From assembly GCA_004009845.1 (NCBI GenBank), contig RMBW01000034.1, positions 1-64,000 of the forward strand: a DNA stretch of 64,000 nt. The letters are read 5' to 3'. The stretch comes from Davidsoniella eucalypti (lineage: Eukaryota; Ascomycota; Sordariomycetes; Microascales; Ceratocystidaceae). A program made the position numbers and the translations under genes. The notes beneath the pieces are model-generated. The model was not told where the DNA came from. It saw only the letters and a program-made list of their open reading frames with translations, and searched no databases. Shown piece after piece: positions 1 to 10,236 of the stretch (its first letter is position 1; each line of letters starts with the position of its first letter).

Positions 1-934
1 TTGGCAAGATATGAGCAAATCGTTAATCCGAGTGTTTGGTGAGGTCTGAGATGTAGGGCCGCGGTAGGGCAAGACAATGACAAGGAGGGCTGGCTATAGC
101 AGCAATAGAAGCTTGGAAGGCAAGGCCCTGTAGTGATGGAGTAGGACTGCTGATATCTGGAGGAAGAAACAAGACAATGAAGGAACGGATAGGTCAAAAG
201 TATGGGGGAGTTCCTATCTATAAGAGTATAAGGAAAAGAGGAAGAAACGCAATGTAGATATATTCACAGTCACATTAGAAGGGGACATGATTTAAATATA
301 AGTAACTAGTAAATGCATAATTTATACGTTTTAAGCTAAAAGGCGTGAATAGCCTTCTTTTGTTCTCCTAGGAAATGATAGATGTGGGCCAAGGCTTTGT
401 TTGCCAAAAATGGTGAAAATAACACTCTGTAAGACAGAGGGCAGGATTTCATATGGATATTTAAACGACCTTCAAAAAAACAAGAAATATTAACTGAGCA
501 TAACGAACATAAGCATCATCACATCGCCACACTAAGTTGCAGTTGCAGAAATGGTCAATTCAATAAATTGAACTCATGTATAGCTGTCTTCGCGTAGAAC
601 AATCGTAACCAAGTGCGTTGCCAATTAACTATACAGCCATCATATATTTGTTACATTTCGGTTGAAACGATTTTATCTCAAGCTTTATCTATAGATATAA
701 AGTTGTGAGGTGGTGGTGTAGATATACCATTAAAGATAGTAGTGTACATATATAGTTACTGTATGTATATCTAGGGAGGGGGGGGTATATTCGAAAACCC
801 AAACCGGTCTTTCCACCCGCTCTACTAAAAATCTTTAAATTGTTCGCACGTCTTCCTACGTAACTAATACAGTAAAGCCGGTGACATATGTATGTACATA
901 CGTACATATCTGCAAGTACTTCCAAAAATTTAAA
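1..934. other. AT-rich intergenic DNA, no gene seen
   Basis: Only short, low-quality reading frames occur here. The sequence is AT-rich with small T/A-rich simple repeats and a run of G near 776-786. Nothing resembles a conserved protein or an RNA gene. Confidence 0.6.
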
Positions 935-976
935 TTTTTATTCATTAATCCTATGGAGCTATAGAGCTACGAAGAT
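935..976 (-). repeat. Outer inverted repeat, left arm
   Basis: The reverse complement of this 42-bp stretch matches 4371-4412 with only three differences. Its core reads AGCTCTATAGCTCCATA on the minus strand. The flanks of the two copies do not match, so the conserved unit is short. Together with the right arm it brackets about 3.4 kb of gene-poor DNA. It could be the end of a decayed mobile element, but no target-site duplication was identified. Confidence 0.75.
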
Positions 977-3133
977 GTCTAAGTACATAATATACACACA
1001 GTTCTCTAGTCTTTGGTGGTCAAAACTTGACTATTTTTCCAATTAATCATTTCTTATATCCAAGTGGCCCTTCATGATAGCGTACAACGTAGTTTGGGAC
1101 CTTGGGGAAAAATGATAGAAATTAACCGGAAGTTGTCCTTTACCCTGGGTTGGCCCGTCTTTTCATATCCTTCTAATGTTCAAAATGTTTTTTTCTTCAT
1201 TTCATTTTTTCACTTGATGATACTATGTTACCTACTCGTTAATTCGTTGATTTAAGCAAAAATAACAGCATTGCAAGTGTAGTATTTAGCAGGAGAGAAC
1301 GAAAGAGTGATCAAACATGCAGTTGCGGCCTTAAGCCGTCCATAGGTTAGGTGTAGAATAATATCTTGGTCCGACAAGTCACTTCACACCACCGCTCAAA
1401 CCTTCCAAGTGACTCTTATTGCGTATGCGTTGTCAACCGCCTATTATGCCATATTATCTACATGTACAGATAAATACCTCTTTTCTATCATGCTCTAGCG
1501 ACAACGCAAGATAAATGGGTTCTAAGCGAGGTACTATTCTTTATCTCGTGATGTCAGCTTGGAGATCTCCATGACGTTTGCTCGATAAATTGAAGACTAT
1601 GTATGTATAAAGTATGATAGGTTAGGAATGACTCAATCATATAGATTTTAGTAAAGGAAAGTGGAGGTGATAAAGATCAACTATTATCTGACATGAAGCT
1701 AGAACAAAGGTTCGTGTTATCTCATGATACAGTCTAATGCCAGCTAATCAGCCGTTCAACCGAAGGTTGCTTTATAGTACGGAGCACATTACATTCATGC
1801 CCAACTTAGGATGCTTCTTCGGATCTGATTGTTCAATTCCGTATACTCTAATACTTTATCGATGTTCTAGGCCTCCAATTGTGTACAACACCATAGACAG
1901 CTGAAGATATACGGATAAGACAGACCTTCTTTTGGTTTGAGGGGAATCATGACATTGAGAAAAGAAGAGCCAGTGGCCGTAGTCATACATGTGCTTCCGC
2001 AATGTTAGGCTCAATTACGACATAAATCCCTCCCTGTTTGATATTTGTGAGCTCTTAGGTTTAGGGATGTGGGAACGCCTAAGCCCTTCATATTAGTGCT
2101 AACTTTAACCTAAATATATTGTTCTACTACATTTACAGACATGGCACAAAGGTAAATGCCCCTCTCCTGTATTACAGCCTAAAATCATACTGGCTTTAAA
2201 ATCATGCTTAATGTCATGTGGAACTTAGTTTCAATGTATTTACACTATATCATAGTTTAGGTAGCTATCATCCATGGTCCAAGTGCTTCCTACTCCTTAA
2301 ATAATCTATGGTCTGATCATACAACCCAATAAGGACATAATGTTTGTTTAACACTGCAATTCTAGAAGGCAAGCATACAGACATATACAAATACATAATT
2401 ATACCTCTTTATGATTGATATATCTTGATTTCACAGGGCGTGGAATTAAGATACATCGAGAACAGAAAGATACTTTGCAACAGGCTATGACCACTATGCT
2501 CTGTACCGTCATGTACCGATCACTCTACCATCAAGGAACCGTGATCGTTTCCATGGATCCTTACAATGTATGATAGTGCAACTACCCGGACCTAGTTGCT
2601 CCAATCCTCTTGGTTCATTGACTCATTGGCCCTACGTCATACCAACTCAAGCTTTAATCAATGTCCATTTCTTCACACCGAACTAGCCCATCTGACAGAT
2701 ATAATAGATTGATAGATAGAAACCCAGATATCCAGTTCGTTGATTGTACTGATAGCAGGTAGTTTTGTTTTTTTGCTAATGCAACTCCCTTTTGCCCCCT
2801 TCCCCCTCTTTAATGTCCCTGCTTTTTACTTCCTTTCTGGGAATTCGGTCTATCGCTTTGAGTGTGCTAAAGAACTCGTCGTGTTTCTGTTTATGCACCA
2901 TATATCTGAGCCGGTATTACAGCCTTGTGTCTTTTGAATTTGATTTGCTTTCTTCTAGATAAGCCAGTGGTTATTAGTAAGTCTCTTCATTCCTTCATCT
3001 GCACTAGTCTGTATTTGTAAACATACTATGTGTCTGCGTCAATATATAAATACACAACATGAAAAAGTAAGCGTTCCTTTTCTGGTGTTATGATCTAGGC
3101 CGCCTGTTTTAAAGCAAACAAATGTTGGGACTC
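977..3133. other. AT-rich intergenic DNA between repeat arms
   Basis: No reading frame here looks like a real protein and none is long. The region lies inside the outer inverted repeat. I see no tRNA or rRNA signature. Confidence 0.55.
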
Positions 3134-3193
3134 TGTACTTCAGCACAGGGTCTTCAAAAAGGTACCAAACCCCACAAAGTACTAGGTACTCCT
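3134..3193 (+). repeat. Inner inverted repeat, left arm
   Basis: This arm matches the reverse complement of 3844-3912. Shared blocks include TGTACTTCAGCACA and GGTCTTCAAAAAGGTAC, then TACTA.GTACTCCT. The right arm has a 9-bp insertion relative to this one. The pair encloses about 650 bp and would form a long foldback structure. Confidence 0.8.
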
Positions 3194-3424
3194 AAAGTGC
3201 CATATATTCTTATTTCTTTTGTAACTATGTATGAAAAAAAACCTTTACACTACTTACAAGGACATCTTCAATCGAGATATTTGTTTTGTGGATGCACTTT
3301 TTTTTTGTTTTTGTTTAGTGGAGGTATGGACCACTAGTTCTTCGGGGCTAGGGGACGGTGTCGTCCCGCAAAGCTATTGAGTGTGTGCGGAGAACTTTAA
3401 ATAACTGTCCGGTAATCAGTCCGA

Positions 3425-3483
3425 CGTCGTATGATCTTAGTGATTTAGGTAGACGTTAAATATAATCAAATAAAATCAAATCA
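3425..3483 (+). repeat. Dispersed repeat module C, copy 1
   Basis: This 59-bp segment is the same as 45996-46054 at all but three positions. It contains TGATTTAGGTAGACGTTAAA followed by an ATCAAAT-rich tail. Just upstream, both copies also share a GAGAACTTT block at variable spacing, so the homology is longer than the 59-bp core. A third, degenerate minus-strand relative lies at 57383-57415. Confidence 0.8.
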
Positions 3484-3843
3484 AAAGATTATTCTTGTTT
3501 CATTTTCTTTCTTACATACAGAATAAATTCTATTATATTCCTCATCAATCTATGTATGGTGATGCTGCGCTCAGTCTGACGCTGATATCTTCAACATAGA
3601 TGATAAGGCCATTGATTTGATTATTGCAGCTGATGCTCTTGCTTTAGCAGTGGAAAACTACTGTCTATGTTCTGATTTTGTCTTTTAGTGGGTTTTAGTT
3701 ACATTTTTACATTTCTATGATAAACAGGTGCTATAGCATTACAAATTATATTTTTAAGCTGGAAATTCACTCATACACATATGTATGTATACTTAACTTC
3801 AGGAAAAAATGGTATTTTGTCAGCTGGTAGCTCTTGAAGACTA

Positions 3844-3912
3844 AGGAGTACTTAGTATTTTGTAGGGCTAAGTACCTTTTTGAAGACCCCTTGCTATTTG
3901 TGCTGAAGTACA
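3844..3912 (-). repeat. Inner inverted repeat, right arm
   Basis: Reverse-complement partner of 3134-3193. Beyond 3912 a second, imperfect copy of the TGTA.TTCAGCAC block follows (to about 3940), suggesting a short tandem duplication at this end. The arm lies about 570 bp downstream of the end of the kinase-like gene, which is read on the minus strand. Confidence 0.8.
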
Positions 3913-4370
3913 AGTACTAATATGCGGTGCTGAAATACAAAGTCCACAAATATATCTATCTGTAGTTATATCTCGGCCCCTACAGTAGCATATCATTTTA
4001 ATCTGATTTTACAGGCTAGCAGCGGAAATATGGTAATTCGTCACCCAGCCGTCAAACATTAGTATTCCGTATCAGCCCCCAACGACAAAACTTTCCGAGC
4101 TAGAGATAGTACAGTATAGTGTGTACCACATTTAATGTTTGGTGCGTAGAAGGGATGTTATGGCTTGGTGGTCCTTAATCTACAGTTATTAAAAATAGAC
4201 GGGGTGCAGCCTACAAATACATCATCTGTACAGATACACCTGTATTACTGGTTTATGTTAGAAGATATACTCTATCACTGAAAGTTGGGACATTTTCTAC
4301 TTGTTCAAGGCTTTTTTTCTATATATCTATATATAAATCTATGAATCTAACAACTAACAATATCAACATA

Positions 4371-4412
4371 ATCTTCATAGCTCTATAGCTCCATAAGATA
4401 AATGAATAAAAA
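4371..4412 (+). repeat. Outer inverted repeat, right arm
   Basis: Partner of 935-976 in inverted orientation (39 of 42 positions agree by eye). It ends in an A-rich/T-rich run and lies about 65 bp beyond the stop codon of the minus-strand kinase-like gene at 4479-6836. Confidence 0.75.
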
Positions 4413-4478
4413 AAATTTTTTATTTATCAACTGTCTATCAGCATATGCACATGATGAAACTCAAAACTAGCCAATTAA

Positions 4479-6836
4479 TCAATAAGTGGTTAATTCCGCT
4501 AAAATCTGCCGCAGCCTTGGCCTATTCTGGGCACAAACACTGACATTTGTACCTAACGGAACGGCCTTACTACCAAAGCCTGTGCTGACTTCTTCTATGG
4601 ACCCTATAGCTACAGGTTGTCCAGGGATTATAGCGGCAGGGCAAGGTTCTTTGGAAGTGTGTGAGAAGGGAACCAGGCTAGAATGATGCCATGAGGCGGA
4701 AACTTTGCTTTTCTCGGCAACTTTCTTCTGAACAAATTCCACAGCGTCACTGAAGTTTTGGGACCAGAAGGAGCTTAGAGCATCCAGGGCCTGGGACGCC
4801 TGCGTGAATCCCAAGTCTAGAGATGATTCCTTTTCCTTTGCCTTGTTTTCTGCCGATGGTACTAGCATTACTGGGATTTCAGCGGAAACACTTGTGCCTC
4901 TGCCTCTTCTTATAGTGCCGTTTTCCAACATAGCAGGATTTACGAAAAGAAAGTTTCTACTTGTCGTAACACACCGGCGTTGTCCAGACCATTCAGGTGC
5001 TTTCAACGTACATTTCCTAATGAGTGTCTGAATAGAAGGCGGCGTCAGTCTAAACTCGCCAAACACAATGTCTCTTTCCAGTTCAATAGCCACACTATTA
5101 TGCTTGCTCAACAAGTGAAGCTGAGGATGATGTGTCATATTTTGAGCCTGGGCTTGAGCTCTCGTGATGGGCACAGTCACATTAGTGAGGCTTTTTGGTA
5201 GTCTAGAACCAACAGAACTATCACAGTTGACAAAAAAGGAATTCTTTAGCGAATATGGCTCAGCATGGGGTTCCCGGCGGTCCAGCTTCTCGCCAAAGAT
5301 ATCTAGTCCTGAAAACGAGGCCGACTTGATGCATGGCTGTTCTTCGAAAATGCACCAAAGAATCTTACCTACCATGAAAGCCATAGCAGCTTCTCGTTCA
5401 TCCGGAGATAGGAGTATCCAGTCGTCGATCCGGTCCAGCTCAACGTAGCTTTCACTTCCATCACGCAACTGGCTCAACATTAAGCGAGCCGTGCTCTGAG
5501 CTTCCAAAAACGACATGCCTGATGTATGTAATGCTTTGGAACTGGCGGGCGCAGAAGCAAAAGCAATGGTGCGTAGGTGGCGGATAAAGACTATCTCGGG
5601 CGGAAGCCAGGATACCCAAGTACCCTTCTGCTCCAAGTCTATCAGGACAGCGTTTCCATCAGCGTCGAGGACGATATTGTCAGGTTTGATGTCGGGGTAA
5701 TAGCCCATAGGCGAATCACAGACATGGGCAAGCGCTGAAACAATCTGTTTAGACCAACGTAGCTTGGAATCTAGGCTGATTGAGTGACGGGGAACCTTGA
5801 CGCTGTCAACCGCCCCACAGGTGCTAGTGGCACCGACAGTGCCTACTTCATGCGGTTTTGATGCCTGTTGAAATGACCCTAGGCGAAGAGCTGCTGTCAA
5901 GCTTCCACCAGAATGGAACTCGAGCAGGAAACCGCGTACTGTGACACCCCCAAATCGGGCGTGATGGGTCACAATATATGGGGGCCGGGAAATTAAGTTG
6001 GCATGCGGCGTGATAGAAAGCAAATTGTCGAGCTCACGGTAAAAGACGGCCAAGTCCTCAGCCCGTAAAGCAGACTTGTAGATAAAGCGCTTTTGTTGTG
6101 ATGTGGTGGCAGCTTTTTGTTGCCCAGGCTGTACAACATGTTGAGTGGTGGCTTGAGAACACGATGTCGTCTCTCGTATTGTTACTATGCTGGTGTTAAG
6201 TTGGATAGCGTGCCGTAACTGCAAATCTGATAGACTGACCAGGGCTGGTATTTTGCCGAAACCAGACGCCACCCAACGAGCGTTCATGGCAGACAGCGAC
6301 TCCCAACTGCACTCCAGCGCTTGATTATACCGGATATCGATTTTAAACCGTCGGGTATCAGTCGATATGCGCGAAATGGAAATTGCTGATCCAATCGGCA
6401 ACCCGCAATAGGTCTTTTCGAAGTCTTTCTGGGAGGCCATCCATAGTTCAAGTGCATTGAGAATATGCTGTGCAAAGTCTGAAGGGCCTATGGAACTTGA
6501 GGACGACCTGATTGTCGTACCAAAGTCGTACTGTAGTATACGAATGCTACGGTCCAGGGTCTTATCAACAGCGTCTTCGTCAATAGCCACTGTAATGCAG
6601 CGCGGCGGCTGGCCAAGAGCAAAGCGCGGGACAGCTGTTAAACAAGTGTACGGCATATGCTCGCGGAATAGCTTCCAGTTAGGACTCCTTGGAGCTACGC
6701 TATCGACGCGGTTTCGTGGGTTTAAGGCAGACTCGGCCCAGGGCACCGAGGTCGAGGGAATCTCTAGACCAAGCTCGTGGTGGAAACAAACTAGAGGTGA
6801 AGCCACAATCTTGTGGTTACTCCGGCTTATCTCCAT
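4479..6836 (-). CDS. Divergent protein kinase-like protein
   Basis: A single uninterrupted reading frame of 785 residues starting at an ATG (6836). Residues about 250-415 show a protein-kinase core: a candidate beta-3 lysine (FIYKSAL, K254), a catalytic-loop match YYPDIKPDNIVLD (D382, N387) and a metal-binding D400 in VLIDLEQKG, followed by WLPPE where kinases have APE. The loop histidine-arginine pair is replaced by Tyr-Pro and DFG reads DLE, so the protein is an atypical kinase; activity is possible because the lysine and both aspartates remain, but is not proven. The first 240 residues and the last 270 match nothing I recognise; the C-terminal part is rich in Ser/Thr and low complexity. 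No introns are needed. The gene stands alone between a repeat-bearing AT-rich region and the NADH pyrophosphatase. Function and substrate are unknown. Confidence 0.8.
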   Translation of the reverse strand: MEISRSNHKIVASPLVCFHHELGLEIPSTSVPWAESALNPRNRVDSVAPRSPNWKLFREHMPYTCLTAVPRFALGQPPRCITVAIDEDAVDKTLDRSIRILQYDFGTTIRSSSSSIGPSDFAQHILNALELWMASQKDFEKTYCGLPIGSAISISRISTDTRRFKIDIRYNQALECSWESLSAMNARWVASGFGKIPALVSLSDLQLRHAIQLNTSIVTIRETTSCSQATTQHVVQPGQQKAATTSQQKRFIYKSALRAEDLAVFYRELDNLLSITPHANLISRPPYIVTHHARFGGVTVRGFLLEFHSGGSLTAALRLGSFQQASKPHEVGTVGATSTCGAVDSVKVPRHSISLDSKLRWSKQIVSALAHVCDSPMGYYPDIKPDNIVLDADGNAVLIDLEQKGTWVSWLPPEIVFIRHLRTIAFASAPASSKALHTSGMSFLEAQSTARLMLSQLRDGSESYVELDRIDDWILLSPDEREAAMAFMVGKILWCIFEEQPCIKSASFSGLDIFGEKLDRREPHAEPYSLKNSFFVNCDSSVGSRLPKSLTNVTVPITRAQAQAQNMTHHPQLHLLSKHNSVAIELERDIVFGEFRLTPPSIQTLIRKCTLKAPEWSGQRRCVTTSRNFLFVNPAMLENGTIRRGRGTSVSAEIPVMLVPSAENKAKEKESSLDLGFTQASQALDALSSFWSQNFSDAVEFVQKKVAEKSKVSASWHHSSLVPFSHTSKEPCPAAIIPGQPVAIGSIEEVSTGFGSKAVPLGTNVSVCAQNRPRLRQILAELTTY

Positions 6837-7942
6837 AGCTTCGCTTTGGGAAGAGTTCTAGTAGACAGATAAAAGAAAAAAGGACAGAAAAGAGCAGAAT
6901 CAAAATTGTGAAGGGCTTGTTCACCACAAACATCACGATGGGGCCAAGATGGTGCTTGACTATGCATCTTTATACACGTTCTTCACTATTGAATTTGACC
7001 GGTCTCCGGACCTTCATCTTGTATCGATGAACTCCATCTTTCGATGAGTTCTTTCTTCGATGAGCGCGGAAGATGAGACTATATTTGCTCCTAGAGCGAG
7101 GCCTCTAAGGCGATCCCAAGCCTAAGCAACACATCGCTACAAATATTGCCTTGAGCCAGGCTATGTTTAAAGTGCCCATTCATTAAGGCTTGCAAAAAAA
7201 CCCTACTACACTTTGTTAAGTTGGCACTTTAGCATATCGTGTCTCCTACATACCGTACTTTAAATTTTAAAAAGAGAGAGAGAGGAAAAAAACAGGAAGT
7301 GGGCGGCGTCCTTGAGCCCAAAAATTGAGGCTCTGCTACAATGGTCAAAGTGAGCAAAAGAGACATCTGCCTCTTATTGGCCCCTTCAAGTTCATCGAAA
7401 CTTATGCTAGTAAGTACATATATTTTTTAAGAAGGGACATCTTTAGTTTGATTGTTGGCTAAAGGACGTACTTCAAAGGGGGGATACAGCCTGGAGACAT
7501 ATTTCACAATAAAACCGCTGATACAGCCTGATATATCACAGAGCCCACCTTCCGCTTTACAAGCCCAAGAGCTGAACACAAATGCTTCGGGATATTGTGG
7601 CCGGCGAGCACAGAGTTGTGATCGAGGGATTAGGAATCGTACTGTCTGCTCAGCTATATTTTATCCATTGCCTATATCGCAGCTAATATACCAACAACAC
7701 AAAGTTCCTCGCCGATATGACGATCCAGCCAATTAGAGTACTGGGGTACACTCAAATGCTGTACAAGTGTAAAGTATCTATATACATGGCAATAACTATT
7801 GCCATATCAAATGTGATACAAAATACCGACTAGCCACTGTGCAATCACAAAAATCCATGCACCACCTTCCATTCTCTTCCGGTCCCCCGCATACTTATCT
7901 CCGCTAGCCCAATATCGCCTACAGTCGAGCTATCTTAGAAAC
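6837..7942. other. Intergenic region between two minus-strand genes
   Basis: This 1.1-kb stretch should hold the promoter of the kinase-like gene (near 6837-7100) and the 3' flank of the NADH pyrophosphatase gene. It has a purine-rich run near 7272-7300. No credible coding frame or RNA gene was seen. Confidence 0.5.
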
Positions 7943-9751
7943 TCAGATATTGGCTTTGGGGTTGCCAAAGCCAGCCACAACAGCCGAAAGCAACTGGTGA
8001 GCAATTGCAGTATGAGGGGGTAGCCGCAACCCTTCGTAGCCCTCGCGTGCTGGATCATCCAATCCTGAAGTACCGATCTTAAGCGCCTGGCGCACCTCTT
8101 CGAATGGATACCATTTGGCGTCTTCGAGTTCAGCGTCGTGGCCTAGAAATATGTCCTCACCGCCAGGCAACGCCTGAGCTACCGCGCCAATCATCAGGCT
8201 GGCTGGATATGGCCATGGCTGGGTTGAGTGCAACACCACACAGCCTACTTTCACTCCACTCTCTTCCCAGACCTCTCTGGCCACTGCGTCTTCAACAGAC
8301 TCACCTTCCTCCACGAAGCCAGCAAGTGTACTGTACCAGCGTTTGGGATACCGTGCCTGGCGGCCGAGCAGCACACGCTCGCCATCGGCCGAAATCACCG
8401 CTGCAATCATCACAGGGTCGTAACGGGGGAAACATAGGTTCGATACGCCTACACGCGTATGGCATGGGCCCCGCTTAGTATCCTCTGTAGTGGCTGTCGC
8501 AGGCTGCCCCTTGAAATCAGTAGGTGGGCAGACACGCTTGTAGCCAGCCTGGACAGAAAAGGTCGAACTTCCACAACCGGCACAGAATTGATTACGGGCG
8601 TTCCAGTCCAGTAGAGACCGAGACTGGGCGTAGATAGCAGCTATAAGAAGTGGCAATATAGCGAGGTTAGCAAATACTGGCGTGGTAGCTTCGGGGTTCC
8701 TCTGCTGAAGCTAATGGTGGTGGTGGCGCTACTAGATACTAGAAATTACTAGATAGTAGGAACCTGCAAAGTCCATCACGAACCTAACGCCGGCGTTATG
8801 GATAGTTACTCCGCTTATGTACACACCCCATTCCACGCCCCGATTCTATACACTGAACTATACACTGAACTATACCCCATAGAAATAGCAAGAGATATAA
8901 AGCCACAATGAACTATCTCCAAATAACGTATCTTGTACCTTCCTTCCTTGGCTTAAGGAATGGCTGATGTGTTAGCCATGATGAGGAATCCAGTAGTCAT
9001 ATGTACATGCCTACACTACACGGCACACATTCAAGGATGAGGATGTGAATAAATCAATATTGAAATGATACGCCGTATTTGCCGCAGATAAGAGGTAGGC
9101 GTGTTGGTAAAGTATAGTTAGTTGGACACAACTCGGATAGTTACTTCTACTTACCCAGACACAACACCTTGCTTCGCAGAGGACACATCATAATATTGAA
9201 ATTGACTTACCATCTGTCGCTTGCAAAGTCATGGAGCGAGGATTTCTCATGAACTCACCGCCGCTAGAAGCCACAGCCTGCTCTACAACAGCCAGGGCAG
9301 TATCCTGATACGAGCCACGGGGTGTCACATCAACGGCAAACCACGGTTGTCCACGGTATTGTTTGTACTCGAAAGCCGCCGAATCATCCTCTTCTACGCC
9401 CAGGAAGAGTACTAGAGGCTTGTCTTGTGACGAGTCGTATGCGCGAATTAGAGCGTCCTCGGAGAGTGCAAACGGATCTTCACCAGTCAGCGTCGCCACA
9501 TCACTACGCCCAAACAGTGCAAGTTTAGTAGAGTCATTGTTGACAATGGGCACCAAGTCCTTTAGCAGCACAAATCGCGTCTCTTTGTGCTTATAGGCAG
9601 CACTCAAGAATGTATAGTCGTTGCGTAGGAAGGATACGCGGTTGACCTTGGTACCGGAAAAGTAGTTGATCAGCCCACGGCCAAAGTGCTTGGAGAGCAT
9701 GGAGTCGAATGCCGGAGGCTCAGGAAGAGCAGGAGATAACAAAGAGCTCAT
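7943..9751 (-). CDS. NPY1: NADH pyrophosphatase (Nudix hydrolase, NudC/Npy1 type)
   Basis: Two exons, 9751-9211 and 8640-7943, give 412 residues. The donor reads GATG|GTAAGT and the acceptor CTTCTTATAG; joining them restores a continuous sequence ending exon 1 at LQATD and opening exon 2 at AAIYAQSRSLLDWNARN. Exon 2 then shows the zinc ribbon (FCAGCG, with a further Cys in RVCP), the Nudix box GFVEEGESVEDAVAREVWEE and the NudC-type signature QPWPYPASLM, which marks NAD(P)H-hydrolysing members. The family cleaves NADH to NMNH and AMP and can remove NAD caps from RNA; fungal members are often peroxisomal, but this C-terminus (PKANI) is not a clear peroxisomal signal. The start at 9751 opens the protein at SSLLSPALPEPPAFDS; the upstream frame is treated as leader. 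The 570-bp intron is unusually long here. The gene is head-to-head with a sirtuin. Confidence 0.92.
8641..9210 (-). other. 570-bp intron of the NADH pyrophosphatase gene
   Basis: The intron opens with GTAAGT at 9210 and ends with TTATAG at 8641. It is far longer than most other introns in the window (52-169 bp). It contains a short tandem duplication near 8846-8875 (ACACTGAACTAT repeated) and a second good donor-like GGGTAAGT about 55 bases after the first. No internal exon was needed to keep the protein in frame. Confidence 0.8.
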
Positions 9752-10236
9752 GATAGATGGGAGAGATACAAGATTAGCAATGATGTAATATGTGCTGTAG
9801 TGAAAAGGCAGCTGTGTTGAGTTGCAAAAGCGGGCCCTACTCTTTACTGTTAGTAAGGTGAAGCTAGGTTGGGACCTAATCACAATATTAGGGTTTCGTC
9901 TGTTTACAAAGGTAAACGTCACAGAGCCATAACTCACACGATGTAAAACTAATTCACTATTAAGAGGTCTCTATACAACTAACTCTCTCACAGATAAGGC
10001 AAACATAGTTTATATCTATAGAATGAGGGGCTTGACCATCCATGGTGGACGGATACAATGGGATCTCAGAGGTAACCCTAAAAGTATATTAGTAATGCAA
10101 TAGTTGGGGACAATTAGCCGAAAATGGAATTCCTACGCTAAGGGCCATCTACCATTATCCTATGGTCGCTTTTCACAAGCTTTCCTGTAAGCCAAATACT
10201 CTTGTTTCATTTAAACGGATTAATAATACGTGAATC
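9752..10236. promoter_or_regulatory. Shared divergent promoter, NADH pyrophosphatase / sirtuin
   Basis: The 485 bp between the two start codons must contain both promoters because the genes point away from each other. No defined transcription-factor site could be assigned. Both products consume NAD(H), so joint control is plausible but is inferred only from the layout. Confidence 0.55.
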
